The notes under the pieces are model-generated. The model was given only the letters and a program-made list of their open reading frames with translations, made no database searches and had not been told where the DNA came from. This document shows, one piece after another, positions 1 to 10,117 of a stretch of DNA of 64,000 nt; the first letter of the stretch is position 1, and each line of letters starts with the position of its first letter. The DNA is taken from contig NZ_JBBOWX010000001.1 of assembly GCF_038007285.1 (NCBI RefSeq), positions 2,621,501 to 2,685,500 of the forward strand. The letters are read 5' to 3'. The stretch comes from Sporosarcina sp. FSL K6-3457 (lineage in GTDB: Bacteria > Bacillota > Bacilli > Bacillales_A > Planococcaceae). The translations under genes were made by a program, and so were the position numbers.

Positions 1-832
<832 letters not shown>

Positions 833-836
833 AGCG

Positions 837-1307
837 TCACCTCTCAAGACCGAATGACGCCAAAATGGCCTTTTGCCTTGCAAACATCACGATTTCCTCT
901 TCCTCAGTCATATGATCGTAGCCAAGAAGATGAAGAAAACCATGCAATGCGAGGAAGCCCATTTCACGATTGAAGTCATGACCATATTCCGCCGCTTGCC
1001 TGCGTGCCGTTTCCACGGAGATGAGTATATCACCTAAAACGGTCGGCATCCCCTCTTCTACTATTACCGCCACTTCATCGTTCGTGACCTCTTCAAGCGC
1101 AAAGGAAATAACATCCGTCGGCACATCTTTTCCCCGATACTCCGAATTCACGGCTTGAATATCCTGATCCGTCATAAATGTGATAGACACTTCCACCTCA
1201 CCAGTTAAAGCTTCTTCTAGCGAAGCATGATTCAATAATGTTTGAATCATTTCCTCAACTTTTTTATCTACTGTAGCGGTCTCATCATTAAAATAAATGT
1301 CCAACAT
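837..1307 (-). CDS. ybeY: Endoribonuclease / rRNA maturation factor YbeY
   Basis: A 156-residue UPF0054 metalloprotein required for 16S rRNA 3' processing and ribosome quality control. The zinc motif HGFLHLLGYDH is intact (H122, H126, H132). The start at 1307 has AAAGGAG nine bases upstream; a GTG 21 bases further upstream overlaps that site and is unlikely. It lies between pgpH and dgkA, as in Bacillus. Confidence 0.94.
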   Translation of the reverse strand: MLDIYFNDETATVDKKVEEMIQTLLNHASLEEALTGEVEVSITFMTDQDIQAVNSEYRGKDVPTDVISFALEEVTNDEVAVIVEEGMPTVLGDILISVETARRQAAEYGHDFNREMGFLALHGFLHLLGYDHMTEEEEIVMFARQKAILASFGLER

Positions 1308-1328
1308 ATGCACTAACTCCTTTCGCAC

Positions 1329-3455
1329 TTAATCCGGATATTCAATCCGATTATGGAATGTGCCATTTAATGTTTCGCAAATAACCTTTTCAGCCTTTTT
1401 CAATTCTTTCATAGACAAATCACATTCATCAAACTGGCCATCATTCAATCGATCGTTGACAATTGCACGTACGAGCCCGGCAACCTTTTGTGGGGTTGGT
1501 TCTTTCATGGAACGAACTGCCGCTTCAACACTGTCAGCAATCGAAATAATTGCAATTTCCTTTGTCTGCGGTTTCGGACCCGGATAGCGGAATTCTGCTT
1601 CCACAACATCCTTACCCGATTCCTTCGCCTTAACATAAAAAAACTTCAATGTACTCGTACCGTGATGCTGACGGGCAATATCAATAATTTCTCGTGGCAT
1701 TTTATGCTTTTCAAGCAGCTTCGCACCGTCTTCTGCATGGGCAATAATAATATCACGGCTTTTTTCTGGTGGCAATGCATCGTGTGGATTTTGTCCAGGA
1801 TGTTGATTTTCAATAAAAAATCCAGGTCTAATTGTCTTGCCAATATCATGGTAATAACTACCAACTCTTGCCAGTAATCCATTGGCACCAATCGCCTCAC
1901 AAGCAGCATCAGCAAGATTTGCTACCATAACACTATGATGGTAGGTTCCCGGTGTTTCAATCAGTACTTTTTTCAATAGCGGATGGTTCGGGTTCGATAA
2001 TTCAATCAGCCTCATATCCGATAGCAAGCCAAAAGCTGATTCAAAAAACGGCATCAATCCGATTGTTAACGCCCCTGATAAAATACCAGAAGCAATCGCC
2101 GCAATGAGATAAAAGGCCAACTCTGACAAATCATAAGACGATTGTGTCATGAGCAAGTAAAAAGCGATGAACAGCATATTTGAAGTCACCACACCTGCGC
2201 TCGCCCGTAAAATACTCGAACGTTTCCCCCCATCCCCTAGCAGATAAAGGCTCACGATCCCCCCGAATACTATGTACAATGCCACTTCCATTTGAATAAT
2301 GGAGGCAAATCCCTCTTGTAGCATGACACCCGCAGTCGCAGCAGTAATAATTGTCGTCATGATTGCCAACCTTTCGTTGGTCAATAATTTCACCAGCATC
2401 GGCGCGAGTGCTGTTGGGAACAAAAAGGCTAATAACACATTGAAATCATCATCAATTAGCGCGATGAGCTTCATCAAAATAACAAGCAGTAAAAAGACTG
2501 AAAGAACGATTACCAACGCTTTTTTCTTTACTGAATTATTTTCTTTCCACGTATTAAAGTGCATAAAGATAATTGTTGAGACAAACAACACAAATAGCCC
2601 GAGACCTGCGAACGGCTTCACTGTCGACTGGTTCGTTAATAACCCTGTCAGTTCCAGCTGTCTATAAATATCCCTATCAATCATCTGTCCTTCACGGACA
2701 ATAACTTGTCCCTGCAAAATCCGAGTCGGCTCAACAGCAGCCCTCGCTTGTTCAATACCAGCCTCAGTCGCCTCTATATTTATCGTTTCTGTTTCAACAA
2801 CTAATAAGCGGCCAAGCGTCAAAATCGTTTGCAAATTAGATGGGGGAATCGTGTCCACAAGACGAATTTTCCGCTCTACTTCATAGCGGATTGTTGAAAG
2901 ATCTTCTTTGCGAATCGGCTTCGATAATTCCTCACCTATAGTCGTCGAAAGAACATGTTGAATACCCTCTAAAACCTCTATCTTTTGTGCTAATAAAGCA
3001 GAAATCGCATCATCACTTAATCGGAGACCAGGTTCTTCTTTCTCTAGATTCCCAAGCTTTTTACGTACCTCGGCAATTTGTTTTTTATTGTCCAAAAGAA
3101 CTTCATCATCAGCAGACTGTCCTAGCTCCCCCATCTTTTTAACGTCGATGAGAAAATCGAATATCGATGTTGCAATCGCTTGTCGATTCGTTGCCACATC
3201 TTTGGATAACTGATAAACAGGCGTCACTTCACGGGCTGCTCTTTCTCTATCCTGCTCAGTCTTAACAGTATCCTCAACCGTTTTGATAGACCGTATAGTA
3301 TCTGGAGAAATTTGCAAAGATTCCAATTTATACGTTTCCTTTTTCACACTTCCATACATAATCGAAAACAGGAGTATCCCGGACAATCCGATAAGGAATA
3401 TAGCTAGATAATTAAATTTCAATGAGAGTAAAAACTTCCTGATTGGCTGCAACAT
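1329..3455 (-). CDS. pgpH: Cyclic-di-AMP phosphodiesterase PgpH (7TM-HD)
   Basis: A 708-residue membrane protein of the 7TMR-HD family. An N-terminal transmembrane helix and large extracytoplasmic domain (to about residue 280) precede seven hydrophobic helices, followed by a cytoplasmic HD domain. The metal-binding HD pair is seen around residues 505-540 (HHSVMVAN, YYHDIGK). PgpH hydrolyses c-di-AMP, which controls potassium and osmolyte homeostasis. The ATG at 3455 has GGGGGAT upstream. About 100 bases separate it from phoH, enough for its own promoter. Confidence 0.93.
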   Translation of the reverse strand: MLQPIRKFLLSLKFNYLAIFLIGLSGILLFSIMYGSVKKETYKLESLQISPDTIRSIKTVEDTVKTEQDRERAAREVTPVYQLSKDVATNRQAIATSIFDFLIDVKKMGELGQSADDEVLLDNKKQIAEVRKKLGNLEKEEPGLRLSDDAISALLAQKIEVLEGIQHVLSTTIGEELSKPIRKEDLSTIRYEVERKIRLVDTIPPSNLQTILTLGRLLVVETETINIEATEAGIEQARAAVEPTRILQGQVIVREGQMIDRDIYRQLELTGLLTNQSTVKPFAGLGLFVLFVSTIIFMHFNTWKENNSVKKKALVIVLSVFLLLVILMKLIALIDDDFNVLLAFLFPTALAPMLVKLLTNERLAIMTTIITAATAGVMLQEGFASIIQMEVALYIVFGGIVSLYLLGDGGKRSSILRASAGVVTSNMLFIAFYLLMTQSSYDLSELAFYLIAAIASGILSGALTIGLMPFFESAFGLLSDMRLIELSNPNHPLLKKVLIETPGTYHHSVMVANLADAACEAIGANGLLARVGSYYHDIGKTIRPGFFIENQHPGQNPHDALPPEKSRDIIIAHAEDGAKLLEKHKMPREIIDIARQHHGTSTLKFFYVKAKESGKDVVEAEFRYPGPKPQTKEIAIISIADSVEAAVRSMKEPTPQKVAGLVRAIVNDRLNDGQFDECDLSMKELKKAEKVICETLNGTFHNRIEYPD

Positions 3456-3541
3456 GCAATATCCCCCATTTCTCTTTCTCTCTATTATGTCGATATAAAG
3501 AATTACTTTGAGGCTAATCCCTCTGTCTCGCTATCACTTGT

Positions 3542-3571
3542 AAAAAAAGCAGTCAACTTAAGATGACTGCT
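3542..3571 (-). terminator. Rho-independent terminator after phoH
   Basis: An 8-bp perfect stem (AGCAGTCA / TGACTGCT) whose loop holds the phoH stop codon, followed on the minus strand by a run of seven T. It should end most phoH transcripts before pgpH. Confidence 0.85.
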
Positions 3572-4517
3572 CTTCTTCATAAGCTTCAATTATTTTCGCC
3601 ACAAGTGGATGACGTACAACATCGCCTTGTTCTAGATACTGAAAACTAATATCTCCAACTTTTCGCAGAATTTTTTCTGTCACAATCAAACCAGACTCGC
3701 TACCTTTTGGTAAATCAATCTGGGTTTTATCTCCCGTGATGACCATTTTCGAACCAAAGCCAAGACGCGTCAAAAACATTTTCATCTGTGCTTTCGTTGT
3801 ATTCTGCGCTTCATCCAAAATAACAAAAGCATCATCAAGCGTCCGACCTCTCATATAAGCAAGCGGGGCAATTTCAATAACTCCTCGTTCAATCAGCCGG
3901 TCCGTCTGTTCAGTCCCTAGCACGTCGTGAAGCGCGTCATATAACGGGCGCAGGTATGGGTCGACTTTCTCCTTCAAGTCGCCAGGAAGGAAGCCTAGGC
4001 TCTCTCCCGCTTCTACAGCAGGACGCGTTAAAATAATTCGTTTGGCAGAACCCGATTTCATCGCCTGAATAGCCAGGACAACCGCTAAATACGTTTTCCC
4101 AGTTCCAGCAGGCCCAATACAAAATACAAGATCCCGTGTCCGGATGGCATGGACATACTCGCGCTGTCCAATCGTTTTCGCACGAATCGCTTTTCCTTTA
4201 CTATTTCTTGCGATTTCTTCATCATACAATTCCGCAAAGTATTCAATCGTTCCACTTTTCACCATCTCAATCGCTGTCGAGACGTCACGTTGATTAATAT
4301 TAACACCTTTGCGAATGACTTTCAGTAGCTGCTCTAAAAGTGTTCTAGCTGAATCCCTATTTTCTTCCTCACCACTGAGCGCAATTGTATCGCCTCTTGT
4401 CAAAATTGAAATATTCAATGCTTCTTCGATTAATTTCAGATTCTGGTCGGATATCCCGAGTAGCATAACCGCTTCATTCGGGTCCTCGACATGCAGTTGT
4501 ATCAATTGTTCATCCAT
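3558..4517 (-). CDS. phoH: PhoH-like ATPase
   Basis: A 319-residue PhoH-family P-loop ATPase. An N-terminal KH-like segment of about 110 residues precedes the Walker A motif GPAGTGKT (about 135-142), with the Walker B region FVILDEAQNT further on. The family is linked to RNA metabolism, often beside ybeY, as here. The start could be 4517 or 4526: 4517 has an ATGAGG/AGGAG region at better spacing and is preferred. The gene overlaps the end of yqfD in the 4526 version. Confidence 0.92.
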   Translation of the reverse strand: MDEQLIQLHVEDPNEAVMLLGISDQNLKLIEEALNISILTRGDTIALSGEEENRDSARTLLEQLLKVIRKGVNINQRDVSTAIEMVKSGTIEYFAELYDEEIARNSKGKAIRAKTIGQREYVHAIRTRDLVFCIGPAGTGKTYLAVVLAIQAMKSGSAKRIILTRPAVEAGESLGFLPGDLKEKVDPYLRPLYDALHDVLGTEQTDRLIERGVIEIAPLAYMRGRTLDDAFVILDEAQNTTKAQMKMFLTRLGFGSKMVITGDKTQIDLPKGSESGLIVTEKILRKVGDISFQYLEQGDVVRHPLVAKIIEAYEEEQSS

Positions 4518-4522
4518 TAGCC

Positions 4523-5605
4523 TCATTCTCCTCGGGATATCGGTCTTTTGACTGCGATATTATCATTGATAAGAAACAATACGGTCCCACTAACTTTATC
4601 ATTATCGAATGACACGTGCAAAACTTTCTCGTCTTGAATAATCGCTTTTGATAAAGATTCCGATAAAAACTTGTTTTTCAACAGCGGAATAATGACCGTT
4701 TCTTCCATTCCTTCCGACAATTCCAGCTGTCCAGTCTTTTCATTTGCATGGCGCTCTGTCTGGATAAATGATTTTGGAGACCACTTCTCCTCCTGTGGTT
4801 GCCAGGGGAAATTGAAAGAAAACTCTACCGTTTCCTGACCTTGTAAACGATAACCAATTATTTGGGGTAGACTAAAAGAATATTCGACCCAATAATCTGC
4901 GTAAACTGCTCCATCTGCACCGACCACTGCTGTTTTATCACCTTGCACTAGGACCCCTGTGGCAAGCACGTCCCCCTTTTTAACAGTCTGATGGACATGG
5001 CTTACCCTTTCCCCCTTTTTCAATTCAAAACGGGTAATAACGCCTCCTGTGCGTGCAATTAGATCGGATGGAGGTCCTTCGGCTTCAATTTCGTTCGTTG
5101 CTAGAGGCGATAACATCGGAATCACTGTAAGCGATGTTCCCACTCGCCGAAATCGTACCCAGGATAAGGATGGGTCGTCGAGCATTAGCTGTCGACGAAT
5201 TTCACCTTCATCCGGAATGGAAGCTAAAAGTCTTAACGGAACAATGGAGTCTTTTTCAAGTTTCTGATCAATCCTCTCTACAACTTCTGGCCTGTCAGAT
5301 TCGACCTCCACAGTCCACAAAAATAAGGAGGCGACAAATGGAATAAGGCAAACTATCAGGAAAAGGTTAGAAGTAAAAATCCCTTTTGCACCTGACTCAA
5401 TTCCCGCATTTGACATCTTTACTTTCAATCGATAGCGCCTTCGATTGCTCCGAATTACTTTAAGTCCATGACGATCTGTTCGAAAGCGAGCCACGCCATC
5501 CACAACCGACAATGATAACACCTTCACTTTTGCTGCTACAAGCTTCGTGAGAAACCCTGCAAGGTCGCCATCGCCCGAAACCCTAATCTCATAGCGCTTA
5601 TGCAC
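4523..5605 (-). CDS. yqfD: Sporulation protein YqfD
   Basis: A 360-residue membrane-anchored protein of the YqfD / stage IV sporulation family: a small cytoplasmic N-terminal domain (KRYEIRVSG), one transmembrane helix near residue 110 (LFLIVCLIPFVASLFLW), then an external domain. Family members act in the mother cell in forespore engulfment. The start is taken as GTG at 5605 because GGAGGG lies eight bases before it; this overlaps the yqfC stop by 8 bases. Its presence argues for a spore-forming host. Confidence 0.88.
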   Translation of the reverse strand: MHKRYEIRVSGDGDLAGFLTKLVAAKVKVLSLSVVDGVARFRTDRHGLKVIRSNRRRYRLKVKMSNAGIESGAKGIFTSNLFLIVCLIPFVASLFLWTVEVESDRPEVVERIDQKLEKDSIVPLRLLASIPDEGEIRRQLMLDDPSLSWVRFRRVGTSLTVIPMLSPLATNEIEAEGPPSDLIARTGGVITRFELKKGERVSHVHQTVKKGDVLATGVLVQGDKTAVVGADGAVYADYWVEYSFSLPQIIGYRLQGQETVEFSFNFPWQPQEEKWSPKSFIQTERHANEKTGQLELSEGMEETVIIPLLKNKFLSESLSKAIIQDEKVLHVSFDNDKVSGTVLFLINDNIAVKRPISRGE

Positions 5606-5855
5606 GATGCTTCCCTCCACGATCTTCTTCTGTTGTCACATGCATGGCTTTGATGGAAGCAAACGAAAACACAGCAACTTCTTCGGACAATGTCTCAACA
5701 ATCAAATCCTCCCCCGACGCTTCAATCATGTAATCACCACTTTTGATCATCGCAAAATCGGGGCCAAGCTTGAGCAATGTGTATGGACCATTAATGCGTA
5801 ATGAAGAAAACTCTTCAATTGTTACCGATGAACCCGTATTAAATATTTTTCTCAA
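5598..5855 (-). CDS. yqfC: Sporulation protein YqfC
   Basis: An 85-residue YqfC-family protein, partner of YqfD in sporulation. The family pattern of short beta strands (LRINGPYTLLKLG, GEDLIVETL) is recognisable. The preferred start is TTG at 5855, with GGGGG nine bases upstream. An ATG at 5888 would add 11 residues but would read through a stem-loop. The ribosome binding site lies in the 3' arm of that stem-loop, which may restrict translation. Confidence 0.8.
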   Translation of the reverse strand: MRKIFNTGSSVTIEEFSSLRINGPYTLLKLGPDFAMIKSGDYMIEASGEDLIVETLSEEVAVFSFASIKAMHVTTEEDRGGKHRA

Positions 5856-5898
5856 AAATAATAACCCCCTATTCATATCGTATGACATGAATAAGGGG
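5851..5898 (-). terminator. Stem-loop and T-rich tract between the floA operon and yqfC
   Basis: A hairpin with arms CCCC/GGGG and TATTCAT/ATGAATA (one bulged A), followed on the minus strand by TTATTATTTTT. It lies just after the gene ending at 5906 and just before the yqfC start, so it can act as a terminator of the floA operon or as an attenuator that hides the yqfC ribosome binding site. Confidence 0.65.
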
Positions 5899-5905
5899 TC
5901 AATGA

Positions 5906-6427
5906 TTATCGTTTTGATTTTGGCGGACCAAAAATTTCAGAGAACACAATTCCCTTGATGAGATCCTGCCTATTCTTAGGCATTAAATCATGGGATTGCA
6001 TAGTAGATGCCGTTTGAAATTGAGCGCCATGTGCCGAAAGACGTCCACTATGTCTTTCCCGGTCCCTCGAACTGTCAGGGCGCTCTTTTCGTTCAACAGT
6101 GGTACGAGGTGTAGTAGAACGAACAGGTTCGGCTACTACAGGCGCTACAACCGGTTGGGCTGCTACAACGACAGGTCGTTGTGGTACTGTTTCCCGCGGC
6201 AATTGCCGACTAGGCGGTTCTACATCCGTACGTTGCATTTCTTTCTGCAATTCACGAAATAAGTCTTTCGACATCTCTTTTAATTTACTTTGCGGACTGT
6301 CTGGAACACGTCCAGTTGCCGTGAACGGCTTTGACTGATTTTTCGTCGGGTTCTCAGTCTTTCCTTTCCCTTTATTAAAAAAGGACAAGACAATCGCAAT
6401 AATAATAGGAATAATTAGACTTTCCAT
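5906..6427 (-). CDS. Hypothetical membrane-anchored Pro/Arg-rich protein downstream of floA
   Basis: 173 residues. A short hydrophobic N-terminus (LIIPIIIAIVLSFF) is followed by a long low-complexity segment rich in Pro, Val, Arg and Thr (about 65-135), then a conserved-looking C-terminus ending DLIKGIVFSEIFGPPKSKR. A similar ending occurs in small proteins of Bacillales at this locus. GAAGGGGG precedes the ATG. Position directly after floA suggests a role in the same membrane-microdomain operon; the function is unknown. Confidence 0.7.
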   Translation of the reverse strand: MESLIIPIIIAIVLSFFNKGKGKTENPTKNQSKPFTATGRVPDSPQSKLKEMSKDLFRELQKEMQRTDVEPPSRQLPRETVPQRPVVVAAQPVVAPVVAEPVRSTTPRTTVERKERPDSSRDRERHSGRLSAHGAQFQTASTMQSHDLMPKNRQDLIKGIVFSEIFGPPKSKR

Positions 6428-6464
6428 TCGTGCATCCCCCTTCCAGGAAATGGCTGATTATGAA

Positions 6465-7475
6465 TTAGTTCTTTTTAAGATCTGGATTGCTATGATCTCC
6501 ATCAAAACCACTAATCGAATCACGCATACCTGTGTCTGCTTGGATATTTTTATAATTCATATAATCCATGACACCAATATTACCTGTGCGTAGCGCTTCT
6601 GCCATTGCAAGCGGAACTTCTGCTTCAGATGCAACAACTTTAGCACGCATTTCTTCTACTTTCGCCTTCATTTCCTGCTCATTGGCAACAGCCATTGCAC
6701 GGCGTTCTTCCGCTTTTGCCTGTGCGATGTTTTTATCCGCCATAGCCTGCTCAGTTTGAAGCTCTGCACCGATATTTTTACCGATATCAACGTCTGCGAT
6801 ATCAATGGAAAGAATTTCGAATGCCGTCCCTGAGTCAAGACCTTTTGCTAATACAGTTTGAGAAATCATATCTGGATTTTCCAATACTTTCGCATGGTCA
6901 ATCGATGAACCGATTGTTGAGATAATCCCCTCACCAACACGGGCAACGATTGTTTCTTCACCAGCACCCCCGACAAGGCGGTCGATGTTAGCACGCACTG
7001 TAATACGTGCTTTTGCTTTTACTTCAATCCCGTTCATTGCCACACCGGCGATGAATGGTGTTTCAATAACTTTCGGGTTAACGGACATTTGAACAGCTTC
7101 TAGTACGTCACGACCCGCTAGGTCAATGGCAGCACAACGTTCAAAAGTCAATTCGATGTTGGCACGGTGTGCAGCGATAAGCGCGTTAACAACACGGTCA
7201 ACGTTACCTCCTGCAAGATAGTGACTTTCCAATTGGTTAATGGATACATCCAGTCCTGCCTTATGTGCTTTAATAAGCGGATTGACAATACGACTTGGAA
7301 TAACTCGACGAAGACGCATCCCGATTAGTGTGAAAATACTTACGCGTACACCTGCAGCCATGGCAGAAATCCATAGCGTGACAGGGACTAATGTGAAAAA
7401 TATGGACAATACGATGATTGCTATGACAACGATAGCGATCATCCCAATTGTGCCTGCTCCTACAAATGCTGTCAT
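6465..7475 (-). CDS. floA: Flotillin-like protein FloA (YqfA)
   Basis: 336 residues. An N-terminal re-entrant hydrophobic segment (about 8-55) precedes an SPFH/PHB-like domain and an Ala/Glu-rich coiled coil with repeated EA-type heptads (about 235-300). It scaffolds functional membrane microdomains with NfeD. The start ATG overlaps the nfeD stop by one base, so translation is coupled. The order nfeD-floA-small protein-yqfC matches Bacillus yqeZ-yqfA-yqfB-yqfC. Confidence 0.94.
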   Translation of the reverse strand: MTAFVGAGTIGMIAIVVIAIIVLSIFFTLVPVTLWISAMAAGVRVSIFTLIGMRLRRVIPSRIVNPLIKAHKAGLDVSINQLESHYLAGGNVDRVVNALIAAHRANIELTFERCAAIDLAGRDVLEAVQMSVNPKVIETPFIAGVAMNGIEVKAKARITVRANIDRLVGGAGEETIVARVGEGIISTIGSSIDHAKVLENPDMISQTVLAKGLDSGTAFEILSIDIADVDIGKNIGAELQTEQAMADKNIAQAKAEERRAMAVANEQEMKAKVEEMRAKVVASEAEVPLAMAEALRTGNIGVMDYMNYKNIQADTGMRDSISGFDGDHSNPDLKKN

Positions 7476-8812
7476 TATTCATTCTCCCCTTTCTCTACTG
7501 ATTCCCTAACTACAACTCGGGAACCTTCAACCTTCACAATACTAACACTTATTCCTTTATCAATGTAGCTTCCTTCAGAAACAACATCAATTCTTTCTCC
7601 ATCCAGCTCGATAGTCCCAGCTGGCCTAAGCGGAGTGGACGTTTTAGCAATACGTCCGAGTAATTCTACCCTGTTGACATTCGACACATAACCGAGCTCT
7701 GTATCTGTCGAATCCATTAGCACAACTTTGTTGAGCAAATGCAACTTTTTACCGAAAAACTTCATAATAATCACCATCCCCGTGACAGCAATAGCAATCG
7801 CGATAAGGACAGAGCCTGCCATATACATCGGATTGCCGCCCGCCATAATGATACTACCAATAATTGCGAGCGAACCAATAGCTCCTGCTATACCATGCGG
7901 GAGGAAGAATTCCGCAACGACGAGAATCGCCCCAATGATGAACAGAATAATCGTTTCATAGCCCGCAAGTCCAGCCACTAAATGCCCGTAGAAAAATAAC
8001 ACGAATGCGATAAGGGACATTGTTCCCGGCACACCAAATCCTGGGGAATACAATTCCAGTACAAGACCAAGGCTCGCAATCGATAACAAGATTGGAACAA
8101 CGACCGGATTTGTAATAATGCTTGCTAGACTTTCTGCGAATGTTTTATTTGTTGAAATAATTTCGGCATTTTCGTAGCCAGTTTTTTGTAATAACTCTTT
8201 AAATGAAGCTACTGTTCCTTCACTATAGCCGACTTCCTCCGCCTCCGAAGCAGTCAGCGTTAACAATTTACCTACGCCCGCCCGGTATTCAGGAATATCA
8301 GTCGAGCTATCCGCCATGGCTTGCGCGTATTTTGGTTTGCGACCATGATCCGACGACTCCGCAGCACTCACCATATCTGCCACCCACGCACTATGCACTT
8401 TATCTGCCGCCGCATTACCTGACGATTCAATTACTTGTGCAGCACCCATTGTGGCGTTCTTCGCCATATAAATGTCATCTGCATGAAGTGCGATGAACGC
8501 GCCAGCTGAAAGCGCTTTTGGATTGACGTAAGCGATTATCCGAAGCTCTGTCTCGTCCATCAACTTGGCTATCTCCCAAGCCGCATCCACAAAGCCACCC
8601 GGTGTATTAATCTCCAGGATAATCGCTTTCGCTCCTGCTTCCTCAGCTTCTGAAAACGAGCGTTGCAAAAATGCATATAATCCTTTTTCAACTTCTTTTT
8701 TAATCGGAACTTTATATACTATTTGACTTGCCGCTTCAGGTGCTGCGAACGGAAATGCAAACGTCGAGACGAATAAAATGAACAGGAGCACGCTTCCTAT
8801 CATTTTACGCAT
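7475..8812 (-). CDS. yqeZ: NfeD-family membrane serine protease (YqeZ)
   Basis: A 445-residue long-form NfeD protein: signal peptide (residues 1-28), ClpP-like protease domain with NTPGGF and the catalytic-serine region LSAGAF, then four or five transmembrane helices (about 235-355) and a C-terminal OB-fold NfeD domain. Long NfeD proteins cluster with flotillins and are thought to cleave membrane partners. AGAGGTG precedes the ATG at good spacing. Confidence 0.92.
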   Translation of the reverse strand: MRKMIGSVLLFILFVSTFAFPFAAPEAASQIVYKVPIKKEVEKGLYAFLQRSFSEAEEAGAKAIILEINTPGGFVDAAWEIAKLMDETELRIIAYVNPKALSAGAFIALHADDIYMAKNATMGAAQVIESSGNAAADKVHSAWVADMVSAAESSDHGRKPKYAQAMADSSTDIPEYRAGVGKLLTLTASEAEEVGYSEGTVASFKELLQKTGYENAEIISTNKTFAESLASIITNPVVVPILLSIASLGLVLELYSPGFGVPGTMSLIAFVLFFYGHLVAGLAGYETIILFIIGAILVVAEFFLPHGIAGAIGSLAIIGSIIMAGGNPMYMAGSVLIAIAIAVTGMVIIMKFFGKKLHLLNKVVLMDSTDTELGYVSNVNRVELLGRIAKTSTPLRPAGTIELDGERIDVVSEGSYIDKGISVSIVKVEGSRVVVRESVEKGENE

Positions 8813-8913
8813 TGTAGTTTCACCTCTTTCTACATTTTATTATATCTCTATATACGGGTGAAAAGCTCGGAAGTTTCATTTTTCTTTTAAAAAAATTCAT
8901 CACAACAACAAAT

Positions 8914-8945
8914 AAACCGGAAAACCCCTAAGGATTTTCCGGTTT
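8914..8945 (-). terminator. Terminator downstream of rpsU
   Basis: Strong hairpin with arms AAACCGGAAAA and TTTTCCGGTTT around a short loop, followed on the minus strand by a T-rich tract. It separates rpsU from nfeD. Confidence 0.85.
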
Positions 8946-8992
8946 ACCAAATTTTAGATTCATTACAAGATTGAATTCATGGCAACAGGAAA

Positions 8993-9166
8993 TTAGAACT
9001 TACGTTTCCTTGCAGCTTCAGATTTCTTTTTACGTTTTACGCTTGGTTTCTCATAAAACTCGCGCTTTCTTACCTCTTGTATTGTTCCACTTTTGGATAC
9101 AGTACGTTTGAAGCGGCGAAGAGCATCTTCAAGCGATTCGTTTTTACGAACAACAGTTTTCGACAT
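8993..9166 (-). CDS. rpsU: 30S ribosomal protein S21
   Basis: 57 residues, the normal S21 length, beginning [12 protein letters not shown] and ending in a Lys/Arg-rich tail. It binds near the anti-Shine-Dalgarno region of 16S rRNA. The start at 9166 is set by family length. A well-formed vegetative promoter lies 60 bases upstream and a terminator follows, so it is monocistronic here. The yqeY gene that often follows rpsU in Bacillus is absent. Confidence 0.97.
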   Translation of the reverse strand: MSKTVVRKNESLEDALRRFKRTVSKSGTIQEVRKREFYEKPSVKRKKKSEAARKRKF

Positions 9167-9225
9167 ATCTCTTGTCCCTCCCTCCAAACACACTTCGTAC
9201 GTGACCAAGTGCCATGTACTCAAGA

Positions 9226-9254
9226 ATTATACCGCATAATTTAAAATCGGTCAA
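9226..9254 (-). promoter_or_regulatory. Sigma-A promoter of rpsU
   Basis: TTGACC, a 17-base spacer and TATAAT on the minus strand, about 60 bases upstream of the rpsU start. This is a near-consensus vegetative promoter. Confidence 0.85.
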
Positions 9255-9328
9255 TATAAAACTTTTAAATTTAATTGCTAAATTGAAGACTCCTCTGAAA
9301 TCTGCGCGTGAGTAGATAGTAGATCAGA

Positions 9329-10000
9329 TTAATAATCTGAAGTAGAGGCTAATCCCTGCATAATTTGAACACCTGAGCTGGCACCAATTCGTGTTGCGCC
9401 TGCATCAATCATTTTTTTCATGTCTTCAAAACTGCGAACGCCGCCTGAAGCTTTGACGCCTGTTTTTGGTCCTACAACTGCTCGCATCAGTTTAATATCT
9501 TCTTCTGTTGCACCACCAGTTGAAAAGCCTGTTGACGTCTTCACAAAATCAGCACCTGCGAGAATAGATAGCTCACAAGCTTTTCTTTTTTCCTGTTCTG
9601 TCAGCAAAGCTGATTCAATAATCACTTTGACAATTGCTTTCCCTTTAGCTGCCTGTACGACAGCTTCAATATCCTGTTTGACAAGCTCATCCTCACCGCC
9701 ACGCAGTGCGCCGATATTAATGACCATATCGATTTCCCCTGCACCGTTTTCAATCGCATTGGTCGTTTCGAATGCTTTCACTTCGGAAGTTGATGCTCCC
9801 AGAGGAAAGCCAATCACTGTGCATACTTTAACAGGTGAACCTTCCAGTGCTGTCGCTGCTGTTTTCACCCAAGTTGGATTGACACAGACAGATGCAAAAG
9901 TGTATTGACGCGCTTCTTGACAAAGCTCCATAATTTCATCTTTTTTCGCATCAGCTTTTAGTAATGTATGATCGATATAAGTTGCAAACTCCGTATTCAA
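9329..10000 (-). CDS. deoC: Deoxyribose-phosphate aldolase
   Basis: 223 residues, class I aldolase splitting 2-deoxyribose-5-phosphate into glyceraldehyde-3-phosphate and acetaldehyde in deoxynucleoside catabolism. The Schiff-base lysine is K154 in DFVKTSTGF; the acidic D92 in EIDMVIN and the late GVKASGG phosphate loop are present. The start is TTG at 10000 after GGGAGGT. It lies between mtaB and rpsU. Confidence 0.95.
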   Translation of the reverse strand: MNTEFATYIDHTLLKADAKKDEIMELCQEARQYTFASVCVNPTWVKTAATALEGSPVKVCTVIGFPLGASTSEVKAFETTNAIENGAGEIDMVINIGALRGGEDELVKQDIEAVVQAAKGKAIVKVIIESALLTEQEKRKACELSILAGADFVKTSTGFSTGGATEEDIKLMRAVVGPKTGVKASGGVRSFEDMKKMIDAGATRIGASSGVQIMQGLASTSDY

Positions 10001-10064
10001 ATGAATACCTCCCTCAAGTTGTCCGTACTTCTATCATCATATCAATAATTGTCTGTTTCTGCAC

Positions 10065-10101
10065 GAAAAAAACCATTCCTACCAATTAAGGCTGGAACGG
10101 C
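10065..10101 (-). terminator. Terminator downstream of mtaB
   Basis: Imperfect GC-containing stem (CCGTTCC...GGAATGG) followed by seven T on the minus strand, between mtaB and deoC. Confidence 0.75.
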
Positions 10102-10117
10102 TTTTTCAATACACAAT

